Positions 1-11,660 of a stretch of 64,000 nt of DNA are shown here, in pieces. How positions within the stretch are numbered: position 1 is the stretch's first letter; every line of letters begins with the position of its first letter. A program made the position numbers and the translations under genes. Origin of the DNA: Sclerodactyla briareus (Eukaryota; Echinodermata; Holothuroidea; Dendrochirotida; Sclerodactylidae). The notes under the pieces were generated by a model. That model was given only the letters and a program-made list of their open reading frames with translations, made no database searches and was not told the origin of the DNA. The stretch is taken from positions 1 to 64,000 of the forward strand of contig JAODTK010003555.1 of the NCBI GenBank assembly GCA_026419785.1, in the 5' to 3' direction.

Positions 1-1430
1 CTCAGGGACCATTGCGTGGTCACGTGAAGATTATCTAAAAGCTTCTTCACACCAGGTTCGTGGATTTCAATTCCGCGGATGAATATCACAGGGAGTTGAT
101 AAGGATGGCAATATGTCGTATTTCCTTAGTAAAAAACTGAGCAGAAGTACTCTTTAGCATTTCAGCTTTTAATAGGAGAGTTGCAGTAATATTCCCTTGA
201 TTAGAGTACACGGTTGGATGGTAGTTATGCTTTGACTTGATAAATTTCCAAAAAGGTTAGTGTTATTACTGTCGAGGGCTGCAAATAGTGTTATGGAGAT
301 ACAATCTTTATGCTTGCCTAATAGATCTGCACACAGCTCTCGACGGAAGATTCGAAACACATGTTGATCCTTCGGATGACGAACGCTTATCCTTATTGTA
401 GAGCGTTGCTTTTCCTAACTGACGAGTAAGTTGGCATCAATCCAGGGCTGTCGTAAATAGAATGACTGAGGTAATGCTCGGAATAAGTTCACCCATTGCC
501 AGAAACAGTTGCTGTTAAATAAAAGCCATGATGCATCGTCGACTGTGGTAGTCTCGGAAGTTGGAAAAGATGTGAGGTAAAGTCGCGTAGCTTCTGTGAA
601 AGGCCTTCGAAGTTTGCCCTTGAGAAAACAAATAGATATTCCGTCTAACTGGTCATCAAAAACGACAATGCATGATCGCTGATTCCATTTTTTACGTGAG
701 GTATTTAGTATCCTATCTGGTATGTTTGTAAGGCAGAGGTCAAGGACCTGAATTGCACTCTTGTTGGGCCTCTAACATTTGGGAAGACTGAAATCTGCAT
801 TATGTCAAGTCGCTATCTGCTTGGAGCAGGCTAATGGCCCACAGTTAATAAAAGAATTATTGCACCCAATTAATATCTGAAGGTTAAAAACTCCACATAA
901 AATGATATGCAATTTGCGGGTAGTGAAAATGGACTTGATAAAGTACCTCAACGTAAGAAGCACTAGAGCCTGGTGGCCGATATTTAAAGCCACAAATGTA
1001 AAATTGGGGGATGTTCATGTGTCCACTGGACCCAGACTAGCTCATGTATTGCGTAGGTTTACCTCTGTAGAGAATAGAGATTTCTTTCACTGCGATGAAA
1101 GTCCACCATGACTGTCCCTTTATCTGTCTTTTATAGATGAAGTAAGGTTCCAAACATCTCAGGTGATGTATGTTGGGGTCAAGCCAGGATTCTGTCCCGA
1201 AAGGTGTTGGATCTTCAGAATCAAATAAGGTCTGCCAAAAGTTCCCCTTAGCTCTGACACTTGACAGTTCACATTAGGACTTCAGCTAGCCTGATCTTTG
1301 TCTATCGTTGGAGGTAGGGATGGGTCCTGGATTTGTGGCAACATCTCTTGCGACAATCAATAATAGGAAGTTAGTAAAATGCCTTCCTTCCAGGAGAGTC
1401 GTAGGATACTCCCGAAAGGTTTCAGGTCAC
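1..1430 (-). mobile_element. CR1/jockey-like LINE, 5' part (endonuclease)
   Basis: Read on the minus strand with frame jumps, this is the N-terminal half of a non-LTR retrotransposon ORF. In order: a hydrophobic stretch ending in DVATNPGP (1322-1378); SEDPTPFGTESWLDP (about 1180-1240), matching the TETWL endonuclease motif; a HGGG-type stretch near 1100; YRPPGSSASYVEVLY (about 925-990); CGVFNL (about 880-905), matching the catalytic GDFN motif with Asp replaced; LDLCLTN-IPDR (about 705-750); an ISDH-like stretch near 665-685; and at the window edge a KKLLDNL piece that fits the segment preceding reverse transcriptase motif 1. The RT domain must lie beyond position 1. Several frameshifts and stops are visible, so it is degraded or read-error damaged. 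The 5' boundary near 1430 is approximate. Confidence 0.75.
1322..1378 (-). other. 2A-like motif at LINE N-terminus
   Basis: The minus strand reads F-T-N-F-L-L-L-I-V-A-R followed by D-V-A-T-N-P-G-P. A hydrophobic run followed by D(V/I)ExNPGP is the known signature of 2A-like ribosome-skipping peptides, described in sea urchin CR1-type LINEs among others. Here Ala occupies the usual Glu position, which would be expected to weaken or abolish skipping. Many LINEs carry a related GD..xNPGP N-terminus whose activity varies, so function is not established. Confidence 0.6.
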
Positions 1431-2739
1431 AGCGTCAGATGTAGAATAAACAAGCTAACATATGTATGTTTGTAGTCTAGCCAAGGCTCCAGTTGGTTGA
1501 GACAATGTACAGCTCCAGTGTGGTGGAATGTAATGGCTTAGGCCTAAGCTGTAACATCACAGCCAGGCCAACACTTAACAACAGATTAAAATAAGATAAA
1601 ATCACTGCCCCTACACATCGACGTAATTCTGTCCGAACACCAGTTTTGGTCCAAGTCTTCCTTGAAGGGTCAAATGGTAAAATATACCGGATTCCACCAA
1701 ATGCACACATTTGTACTTTCAAAATAGGCCCTTTCACTTGCAGGAGAAAAAAAACAAAACCATCAGTATCATTAGTAAACAGAAAAATGGGCTCCAAAAG
1801 TTTTTAGGCTCTATTTTGAAGGTTAGCCGAAATCTCAGCGAGGGAAATATCGCTAATGGGCGTTCGCTACCTGAGATAGATACTGTCTTAGACCCTTCAA
1901 GAAGAAACCCGAAGTCTGCAGTAAAATATAAGATGATACCTGGAATAAGTAAGTTAAGTGTAAATGCAAAGAAATCCCTTTAGATTTGGCTCACTTACCA
2001 GATTCACCCGACTTTTCTTCCAAAAAAACTTGAGGAAAGAGATATTTCAGTTATGGGAATGTTTTAGTATCTTTTTCCGAGAATAGAATGTAAATGTGAT
2101 GATGTCATATCTAAGTTCTTTCAATGGTCCTCAAAGGTTAGTTATTGAACTATCAAACATCAACTTCAACTTTATTCAACCATAGAAAGACCCAAATGGA
2201 ATGGATGAATATAAAAGCAGTGACATAATGAAGGTTGGGGGGTCGCAAAAAGCTGACTCAAAGCGTGTTTAAAGCAGAACCCCTTTCAATAGGTCAACAT
2301 AGCGACGAACCACGAAACAAGACACCACAGGGACCAATACCCCCCCTGCCCCCGCCTCCCGCCCAAGACCCACCCCCCCCCCGCCTCCTGCAGACCCTCC
2401 CTGCTTCTCACAGGACATCCCCCCCCCCACCCAGAGAAAAAGCAGACAGACATTTACGTTTGCTATAAGAGGATATGTTTCAAATGAGAATGCTTATATG
2501 AAAAAAAAAAAAAAAAATGCTAGCCAGAACAGTTAATAGCGTGTAATGTTAAAACAGAGGTTTGTTAGAATACATAGAGCTGCCAGGTAAGAAAATAAAG
2601 CTACCTGGTGGAATGAAATCCGCATGGGAAGGTATTTACATATGTACCTATTTAAAATAGACAGGTATCCGCTTAGAACGATTACACTGTAGTCTCTGTG
2701 CACTCAATTATGTATGTCATCAATTGTACTATATTTGGG
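1431..2739. other. Scrib intron, no gene seen
   Basis: No exon or recognisable element. It holds a C-rich low-complexity stretch (about 2338-2431) and a run of about 17 A near 2500-2517. The proline-rich open frame over the C-rich part is a composition effect. Confidence 0.5.
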
Positions 2740-3730
2740 GTAGGTTGAAGAAAATTTCCGTAATTTGGGGTCAGGTCTGCAGTCACCAGAGGTCAAAGTC
2801 TGAAAACATTCGTGGACACGATGATGAGCAGCAAGCTTTGTATGATTGAGCTAAAATTTGGCACACTTTCTTATGGGGGATTACAGAACCCTTATTTTGG
2901 GTTTTGAGAGCCGGAGGTCACTTTGGTTTGATTAAAAAAAATGGGGGGAAAAGGAAGGAAAATAGTGAAAAACAAATATTTTGCAATTTTAGCTTTGGAT
3001 TCAATAAACTTTGGGACCCCACCTGGATGGATTGAGCTCATACTGGGTGAGTGGGTTCCCAAGCTATCATGAGCCCTATTGTTTTGGGGTCAGTCCAAAG
3101 GTCAGGCAGAGGTACAAGTCTGAACTTGAGGACACAATAAGTCCAGAACTTGGTTCCGATCAAGCTGAAATTTGGCATACTGCTTTCTAATGGGGATAAA
3201 CAAAAAAAGTTAAAAAACCCCATCATTTTTTGGTGCAAGCGGTGTCATTTTTGGTGAAAATCGGAAATTGTGGAATTTTTTTTTTGCCAATTTTGCTTGT
3301 GGAGACAAATAACTTAGCCCCCACCTGAATGGCTTGAGCTCATAATTTGAGTTTCCTCATGATGAGTACAAAAATCCCATTATTTTTTGGAGGTCAGGTC
3401 CTCTGAGGTCAGCAGATCAAAGTCCAGAAATGCTTGTTTTTGATTAAGCTGGAATTTGGCAATTGCTTTGGTGTCGAGTTGGGGCAATTTTAGTTGGAAA
3501 TTTAGAAAAATGAAAAAACTTCCTGAGCTTTTGGAATTTGGACACAAATACCTCCTCTGGATGATGGAGCTCACACTTGGTATGGATAGGTTCTCCGCAT
3601 AGTGAATACATGATCCCTATGTTTGGGGTCACAATATTGACGCCACCTTTGTATGTGGGTTCCTCAATGATCAGTACATGATCCCCACTGCTTTGTGGTC
3701 AGTTCAAAGGTCATGTAGGTCAGCAATATT
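2740..3730. repeat. Degenerate ~300-bp tandem repeat
   Basis: Landmarks recur at roughly 300-bp spacing. 'gctgaaatttggca'-like strings occur near 2849, 3165 and 3448. 'gagctca' followed by a/c-rich sequence occurs near 3033, 3336 and 3569. 'ggtcagtccaaaggtca'-like strings occur near 2770, 3090, 3395 and 3700. About three diverged copies lie in the intron upstream of scrib exon A. The units carry AGGTCA-type words like families A and B but are not obviously the same family. Confidence 0.65.
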
Positions 3731-5161
3731 ACATCTGGAAACCTGTGGCACCCACCGAAAGTCCAGAACTCTCAAGTCCAAGCTGGAGTTTGGGTTTCTC
3801 CCACTAACCATTTGTTCTTTTAAAAACTGTCACATGTTCTCTGAATCACGGATCACTAAAACCTTTTGTGCTTCTGGTTAATTTCCTATTACAAGCTGCC
3901 ACCAAGCTTCACACAACTTGAAGAGCTCCGGTTCCTGACCCAATGATGTGTTCCCTCGAGAGTCGCCATCATATATCTGAAGGTAAGAAAACTCCTGGGG
4001 GTTCCCCATTCTAGTATAATCCTCATCACTGTTGTACATGCCTTTCGTCAGCATTGCATCTATCACGGATTGAGTCCATATGCTACGGCTATGCTAGTCG
4101 CGTGTTGCCGATTCTCCTGTTATGCCGCATCTTGGCAGTATATTTGGCATGGATGTTTTGCACTAAAATCTATAACTTGTAGTTTCCAATAACCCCTTCG
4201 TCATACACCCCCCAGTTGAAAAAGTAATGCAAAACATTCCGGTTTTTTTGGTTTAACACGACAAGGAAATTTGATTTGAGATTTGGTGTAAATCTACCAA
4301 ATTGGAAACCCCAGCGGTCGATGTTGAAGGATGAGGAGGGCCGGCCTGTCTCTACAAAGATAAAAGAGATAACCATTTGGTGCCGATGAAAGAAAAGCGT
4401 GCAAGTTCCGACATGTGTGCAGGGGGCAATTTTGGCATAGATCTCTTCTTTGAAATTGGTACCAAGAGTACTTCAAAAGAGTACCTCAACGTGGGGTGGT
4501 TTATCGTTCTATCCTAAAACCTAGGTGCATTGGTGCTCTTCAGAGTAACTGCAAAATTGGTTGCACTAGGGGGCAGGGTGTTAACAGTAGCCGGCATTGG
4601 AAGGTTCGTACCCGCTCGCACAATTGAAATGTGAAATATCAGACTGTCAGTGATGAATGCAGTCTCTGTGCCCCCCCATTCAAACATGAAAATGGGTTCA
4701 GTCAGGTGTCACTGTTCTAGTAAGCCTCCCAATTCCATAGTATCACCTTCCCAGATTCCATGATAATGTGAATTTAATTAGGATGTCCCGATGACTGGAA
4801 TAATAATACTGAATAAAATGAATTTATATAGTGCTAGCACACCTGAAGCTGATACTTGAGGCACTCTACGCCTACGGAACAATGAAGTCAACTTGATAGC
4901 GATGTTGAAATGCAAATAATTCACATTAAATGTTGTAAGTTTCTAACAAAAGTCTGCGATAGTCGGATAGGAGCAGCACAGTTGCAGAATAGATATTGCG
5001 ATTCCAGACGTGGCTCTGGTAAACAAGGTACACCTTGGGGCAACCTTGGCAAGGGGAAAAAGTAATCCGTAAAATATAATTATATATATATAATATATAT
5101 AATATATGATGAAGTCCGATTATTTTCCAGATGAATTATAAAAAAAATTCCCTTTCCACAG
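3731..5161. other. Scrib intron, no gene seen
   Basis: Nothing recognisable except a short AT dinucleotide stretch (about 5077-5108) and the pyrimidine-rich acceptor (5146-5161) of the following exon. Confidence 0.5.
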
Positions 5162-5358
5162 CCTTTCCAATCTGGTCAACTTGGAGCTCCGGGGAAAACC
5201 TACTTAAGAGCCTGCCGGACTCCATCTCATACCTTACCAAAATTGAACAGCTGGACATCGGCAGCAATGAATACGAGAAACTCCCTGAACGTTAGGCCAG
5301 CTGTACAACCTCCTTGAACTGTGGCTAGACTGCAACGCCCTCACTTGCTGTGCCACCA
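5162..5358 (+). CDS. scrib: Scribble exon A (mid LRRs)
   Basis: The exon lies between acceptor ccctttccacag (ends 5161) and donor gtaagt (starts 5359). It encodes about 2.8 leucine-rich repeats: N-L-V-N-L-E-L-R then ENLLKSLPDSISYLTKIEQL, DIGSNEYEKLPE, then LGQLYNLLELWLDCNAL, ending L-T-A-x-P-P. Human Scribble has LVTLELRENLLKSLP and LRELWLDRNQLSALPP in the same order, closer to Scribble than to Erbin or LRRC7. Three single-base indels break the frame: an extra G in the RE codons, a lost A after LPE, and an extra T after ALT. The LRR solenoid targets LAP proteins to the lateral cortex. The exon ends in phase 0 and continues directly into exon B. Confidence 0.9.
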
Positions 5359-5371
5359 GTAAGTCTGTGTG

Positions 5372-5455
5372 ACTGCCATGGCGGGAGGTGCTGGGGGGAG
5401 GGGGGGGGGGGTTTGGGGAGGGGTGTGTTCAGTGGGGAGGGGGAGGGGTTGAGAA
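5372..5455 (+). repeat. G-rich tract just inside intron after exon A
   Basis: Multiple runs of 4-12 G begin about 15 bases after the donor (main run 5392-5411, further runs to about 5448). This is strong G-quadruplex potential on the transcribed-sense strand. Confidence 0.7.
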
Positions 5456-5459
5456 TGAG

Positions 5460-8400
5460 GGTACTCACAACCCTGCCATCTGACATGTTGGTACACCTCA
5501 GCATGAGGACATCAGCAACGAATATTGTGAGGACGCTCTAACATCTAACACATGCCCGTTGACAGAGGTTCCTGGAAAGCCTGGACTTCCTTATAACCCC
5601 ATCACCCATTTAAACCACCTCGTGTTGGAGGCAATGAGTGATGGTACATGATACTTCAGGTTATGGAGGGGGGGGTGAAAGATTAGGGTTGGGAGTATTG
5701 CCCCTTCAAGCAAATTTAATTAAATGTCTGTCATAAACGTTACTTATCTCTCTCTGGAGTCCTTGAGTGCTTGTTTAATAATACTGTTATTGTCCACTTC
5801 AATGTACAGTGTCAGTCATGGCTGTGCGTGCTATCACTTCCATCTCAATCTCCTTCTGTTGATTTACCTGGTGTGGCGGGAACGAATTCAGGAAATTCAA
5901 AGAAAAAAGTTTTCGTCACCCTGTTATGCTCTCTCCTCAAATTCAAGTAGAGTGCTGCTCGGTGCAACGATTCCTCATATCCCATGCAGGCGATAGGAAT
6001 TGGTTTCTGATCCCTTAAGATAATTCCCAAATTATTCCCAAGTTATTCTATGGGTTGCTGCCTTGGATGGGCGCTGACACTTGGATCTCCTCCTCTAATA
6101 TCGGCCGTATTGCAAGCTGTTAGGAGAAAGTGATGTGCCAATAAGCCAGTTTGTGTTGTAATGCACTGCTCAGTTGGCTCACCTACTGAACAGTTCGGAG
6201 GAATAGACCAGATTCCCCCATAGCAATTTCGTTACAGCTTATTTTTCAAAACTGGGTCACTACTATTGAAACTCAACCAATTCTCCCATGTTTTTGGATG
6301 TTATGCTGATAAGTATGGGGGAAATCTGTGAAGTTTTTCGTTGGCAGGATTTGTAATTTATGGCAGGGAATTCGAAAGTTTTTCACCCCCTGTGCATTCA
6401 CCCCCTCAAACTGCCATCGTCGCCGCATGACCTTTGACGCAATATCATTGTCATCTCATTAAACTGTACTCCGACTGGCTTATTTCGCTGCTGTTGTCCA
6501 CAACCTGTCATTATGTTTTGAATAGGAGTGTAATGCCACTCATTGTTGTTTTTTTCAGAGGTGGGGCATACAATTCCTGCACATTGACCAAACCCCTTAG
6601 TTGCCTGATTCCTTCAAATCCTTGAGGATGACCCACTATAAGCCAACCTTTGCTAACATTTTCTCATTATCCGAGTGGATTGGCACACCACACCCCCCAG
6701 AGCCAGCTTTGTGACTAACCATTTAGGGACTGAATACCCACTGTATGTACGAGTCCCTTTGGATTTGACAAATGAACTACATTCGACTGACCATGCCCAG
6801 GGTATTGGAGGTGCGTCATAATTAACTACACACTACTCCCAGTGGTTTGCGAGTACGCTGCAAGTACACAAAGAGTGTAGAACCCATTCAACAGAATCCA
6901 AAAATACACTCAGGAATCGCAACCGTGTCACACAAACACCCGAACGCAGTTGTACCTGTTTCACCCACACCCACTCATAAACAAAAGCAGAAAGTTTCAA
7001 AGTCAGTGACTAACTAATTTCTTATTGGGAAAAAAGAATCCGAATCTTTGCCGTATATGAAATGCGGACAGATCCGTGAGCAATGAACTGTCTGATGAAC
7101 TTGGATGATAAATTGTTGAGCAATCAGGAGAATTTTTAACAACGTGACGTTCAGCTCCCGGCACTCTGAGCTCTGTTATCGTGGACTCCTATCACTTAGT
7201 GTGACTACTGTGATTTATCATTTAGTTATTCAGTCGACCCTTTCGGCATTTGTACTTTCCACAAATTGCGTTTACACATCAGCCTGCATATGCATTTTTG
7301 CCATCTCCAGCCTACGAATAGTTGGTGTTGTATTGCTTTGTCAGTATTCCATAAGTTTAGACCCAAACACTCCCCTACAATGCTTCTGAATAATGATTAA
7401 GTCCAAATATCACTGTGCTCCAGATTTATTTCACATATTTAACTTAACCCCCATGTGGACCTACATTCCACCCCTCTGCCCCCCAGGGTTCTAGCAGGAC
7501 CACGAATCAGGTCTGTCACCCCCTCTTTCTGCAGGACCCCCAACATAGTTTTTCAAGTTTTTGACAGCTAGTCCAAATTGCTGGTAAAAATTTCCAGGAC
7601 ATTGCTATCAACCCTTGTCCATTTCATCTGCAGAGGAATGGATCTCGTGTCCTTTTGAGGCCTTCTTCATTTTCTGTGTTTCCTGATCAGCTGGCAATGA
7701 AGAGGATGGGCGATGGGGTGGCCAAACAAATGTTTGTAATGCCAGAATCACGATCGGCTAGGTGCAGTGCAGGTCCAATATGGTGGTATTAGTTTAGGTT
7801 TTCATAGCAGTGTTAACCCTGAGTCTGTAAGGGAGTTCCCTCCTAGGTGTTTTTTTTTTGTTTGGCACGTTAAGGAATTCCACGTAGGGGCGTCCAATCA
7901 GCATTCTATTGATTTTAGCTGAGATATCCCCTTACAAATATGTGCAGGATAGATTAAAAAAAGCATGGGACAACTCAGGTCTATCCCGCCCCCTTAGCCG
8001 CGAACACTGATTATAGTTGACAGATTCCCAACCTGTGCTGTTTTGTTAGACCTACCCACTAGATCGTGGGCTGGCTTTAGGAGGTCATGAGATCCGGAAC
8101 TGGTTAAATGTTGTATGAGGCCTGAAAAGTGGAATCCGTATACGACTCATTGCAGCAAATTTCCTTTATGTTCTGAACACCTTTTTTGGAAACTTGAACC
8201 TGGGCAATTGAAGCCCTTGTCCTCCCATCCTCACACAAAGGAAACAGTGGAAGTGTCGTCCCGAACATTAGGAATTGTCGAGTTGTTGGAGAGTAGGGGT
8301 CTCATTGTAGATACGAGGGTTGTTGTTGCAGTGGGGTGGGGTTTGAGGTGGACATTTACGCTGTCATCCATTTAATAATGTCCCTGTTTGGTAAATGGTC

Positions 8401-9559
8401 CAGTTCTACCACAAACCTGAAACTACTTTTGATTGTCACACAAATGGAGATTATCAGTGGGATGTATTCCGGCCTACTCTAGTTTTTACTCGCTGGGAAG
8501 GACGAGCCCGGTAGTTATCTGCAGCATCCATCACATCCTTGGAGCAAAGTAACGGCAGATTGATTATTCCGGCATTCCCGCACTTCAAAGGGTGTCTGTG
8601 TCTTCCCAGGGTTGAGATGGCGGGATAGCAGGGCATTCTACGGACGAAGAGACTCCCCCAATAAACTGGTTAAAGTATGTTCACATAATCAACACTATAG
8701 GAAAACCTCCATAGTTGTTTTGGAACTGTTCCCCATCCAGAAAAAAAGCACACTCAGGATGTGTGTTTTTAATACCGGCAGTCGCGCTTCTGCCTCACTC
8801 TATGGCACGATGCTGGAGAAGAGATGATGCAGGGAAAAGATCTGCATCTATTAGCGGAATGCCGATCAATCGGGTGCAATCAATTTGAGTCAAGTTGGCT
8901 TGGATTTCGTCAGGAGCTTTCTCTCAAGGATATCAGTCCGTGGCTAGTCGTAAACTGTTTTCTCTCTTGGTTGGAATTGTGGCGGCTAGCATTATTTAAA
9001 ACGGTTGTCCGGAAGAGTTTTGCGAGCATGGAAGTGTGGAACAAGGATTTGCCAGTCTGTTGTATGAACAAGATTTTGCAAGTTTGTTGTGCCATAAAAA
9101 AACGGGTTTGGCAATTCTGTTGCTAGGAACAGGTTTGCATTTTTATGGCATCGAAATAGTAGTTTATTGTTGAAATTTTTAAAAATGCAGTGTATGAAAT
9201 ATAGTTTAGCAAGGAAAATTTCAACTTTAGCTTCATACCTTGGTGGTTTACCCAGTCACAAATTTAGGGGTATCATTCGGAGACTAGGAATTGAAAAATT
9301 ACAGGAATTTGTATGCACATTCCGGGATTAGGACGTTAGTAACTTGTGATTTTGAGGATAAAATTTTCCCTATGGAAACTAACCGTTTGCAATCCCTGGT
9401 GAGAGATTCAATTTGAATCAAGGTAAGTTTAAATAATTTGCCTGAAAATTTGACTTGAAACTGGATTGGAATGTCCAGATGTGGACCAAAGTGTTTTCTA
9501 TTCAACACTGGATAAGGAGCATCAACCCAACCGCAGGTTACAGAATTAAACTCTTTTTT
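5460..9559. other. Scrib intron, no gene seen
   Basis: No supported gene. One short string near 7440-7485 (aacttaacccc..tggacctac..ccacccc) recurs near 61566-61605 and marks a low-copy dispersed repeat. Remaining sequence looks like unique intron. Confidence 0.45.
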
Positions 9560-10130
9560 TGTCCCGGCTTGACCAAGTTCAGGAAGAGATTCTGCGATCA
9601 CTTTGTCCTTTATGTGTCTGATGTATGTATGCGTATGTGTGTGTATATGCGTGCCCACCAAGTTTCTTGTAGTAGGATTTCTCTGAAATGGTAAGGACGA
9701 TTCTGAGGAAATTGTGTATGTAGTTCAGGGGTTGGGTGAACACGACTGTTCATGGTTTGGGCACAAACGTACTAATTAGAAGGGTAATTAGCCAGTTTAT
9801 ATAATTTATAGGCTTGTTAGCAGATTACAGATGAACCGTAGATGCTATGGTGAGTTGGTTCGGCACATAGGGCAGGATATTAAGTAGATGAAATGATTAC
9901 ATTTTCAGCATGAAAAATGTTGCTAATTGAGTTGTCAAATTTGCATTAATTAAGCAAAAATGCCGAAGTTGTTGGATCCCACAAAACTTGGTGAATATGG
10001 TCTACCTTCAGCCCGAAACTTTTAAACAAGATTCATGGTCACGGGTCCACCAAGTTTTGTCTAATTTTGCATAATTTAATGCATAATTTTGAAGTTTTTG
10101 CCGGATTTTCATTGAATTGGTGGTTATCCT
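9560..10130 (+). repeat. Repeat family A, copy 1, 5' part
   Basis: Begins with a 'ggaagaga..tgcgatcact' head shared with 63650-63680, followed by 'gttgggtga', 'ctcgttagcaagatta', 'gatgaaccgtagg' and then ~120-bp degenerate tandem subunits. The subunits contain 'gatt(t)tc..gaa..ttggtg', 'ggtctaccttcagcc', 'ggtcac' and 'cataattta'. The same order recurs at 13.9-14.1, 16.9-17.7, 20.0-20.6, 46.4-47.4 and 63.6-64.0 kb. No coding capacity seen. Confidence 0.65.
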
Positions 10131-10566
10131 TACTTTACCTCTCCAGCATGTTTTAACATATACGGATAGCATTTGTTAACATAGAACTGGATACCATCAT
10201 TGGTGTCTATTCTCATACGATTAAGATTTGGGGTTTGTTGTTCCTTGTTCAAGCAGTGCCCCATCTTCACACGACTACGACTTAATCCCCTGGTAAATGG
10301 TAACCTGATCAAGACCTTGCCTGCACCACCCCCGTGTGCCACGTTTGCTCATGATCTACTACACCCCTGGGGCAGCCAACGCCGCGGCGCCTACTTCCGT
10401 TACCTCCGCAGGTACCCACTTTTACAACGTGATAGCAGGAGACATTCATGGATACATGCTTGTCTAACAGCACTGCGGAGAAAGCCTTTGGCTTTCACTG
10501 GATTCGAACTCGCAATCTATCGATCTTAAGTCGGAGCTACTAAACCGCTAGAGTTTAATCCGCCTC
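10131..10566 (-). mobile_element. tRNA-derived SINE-like insertion
   Basis: The minus strand has RNA polymerase III promoter-like boxes: an A-box-like tagcggtttagtagctc (complement of 10534-10550) and a B-box-like gcgagttcgaatcc (complement of 10500-10513), at tRNA-like spacing. A longer tRNA-unrelated body runs toward lower coordinates. The insertion interrupts family A, whose subunits resume near 10570. End points are approximate and no target-site duplication was established. Confidence 0.5.
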
Positions 10567-11660
10567 CGCATAGTTTCTTCCAAATTTTCAAAGTTGTCAG
10601 ATTTCCACAAAGCTTGATCGGTATGGGGGGGGGCCTACCTTTATCCTCCCAAACTTTAACATTGATCAGCACTGGGGATATTCAATGTGTATACTGTTGC
10701 TTCATTCTGCAATGTTCAATTTGTTGGATTCCCCATGGAGCATATTAAGCGTGATCTACCATTTGGTCCTGGAGATATTTAAAATGATAAGAATGGTCAA
10801 TGGAAGTTTAGTATTTTGTCTAATTTGCAATAATTAGGGGCAATTCAATAATATATAATAAGTCTTGTAAGCACGAATCCGAACTAACTCTTCTCAATGT
10901 GCTGTCAAGGCAAAGGAGCCAAAAAAGAATTACTTATAATACAACCGGATGGTTCAGTTTTAAGAATGTTCACTTTAAGGTGCTCAACGATTGGAAGAAC
11001 AGTAGGGTTACTGGTATTGGCTTTCCAGAAGGAACTGTGTCATTGCGAGAAGAGGGCAACGGTCTTCGGTTATGGTAGAAGTTCGGGATCGTGGAACTAT
11101 CCAGGAGATGCTGGTATTTAGGGTCGATATGGGCGATATTGGTGGACCTTTGCTGTAAATGTGCGTAGGTAGCAGCGTGTGCCGTCTTAACGGCACGGAA
11201 TGGGATGCAGAGGATTATATATTGGATTCTGTACTGCACTGAAGCCAAGAGAGAAATTTCAAATAAGGTGTAATGTGATCTGATGTGGGCGATTTTGTGG
11301 GACAATTTCTCGCAGTGGTATTTCTGAAGACGCGGGAGCGATGATCAATTATGAAGGGAGATTTATTCACATTTTCCACCAAACGTATACTCCTTTGGTT
11401 GATATGGTCAATTATCAGTCCCTTTCCCTGAATTTGGAATTGGGTCACGATTTAGTGAGCTGTATCTGTTGAATGCTAATAATTAAAAATCTAAAGGAAA
11501 CCATGGAAATGCCTTCTAGTTTTGCATGGTGATTGATGGAAAGAAACACTGACAAAGGCTAGACACTGGGCTATCACCTTTTATACCGTATAGGCCCGAC
11601 GCAAGGAATTGAGGCCTTTTCTGGCCATGGTTTATTCTCTTCCGTCCCACTTCTCCACCA
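10567..11660 (+). repeat. Repeat family A, copy 1, 3' part
   Basis: Subunits continue after the SINE-like insertion ('cagatttccacaaagcttg' near 10600, 'tgttggattccccatgg' near 10722). The family-A tail words 'tttgcatggtga' near 11520 and 'agacactgggc' near 11557 also occur at 17645 and 17690 in the second copy. Confidence 0.5.

Noticed and set aside
2235-2468. Proline-rich open frame
   Set aside because: Product of C-run low-complexity DNA; no conserved motif.
5480-5650. Possible extra LRR-like segment after exon A (gacatcagcaacgaatat; aaccccatcacccattta)
   Set aside because: Exon A continues directly into exon B in phase, leaving no room for another LRR; the similarity is short and no splice pair fits.
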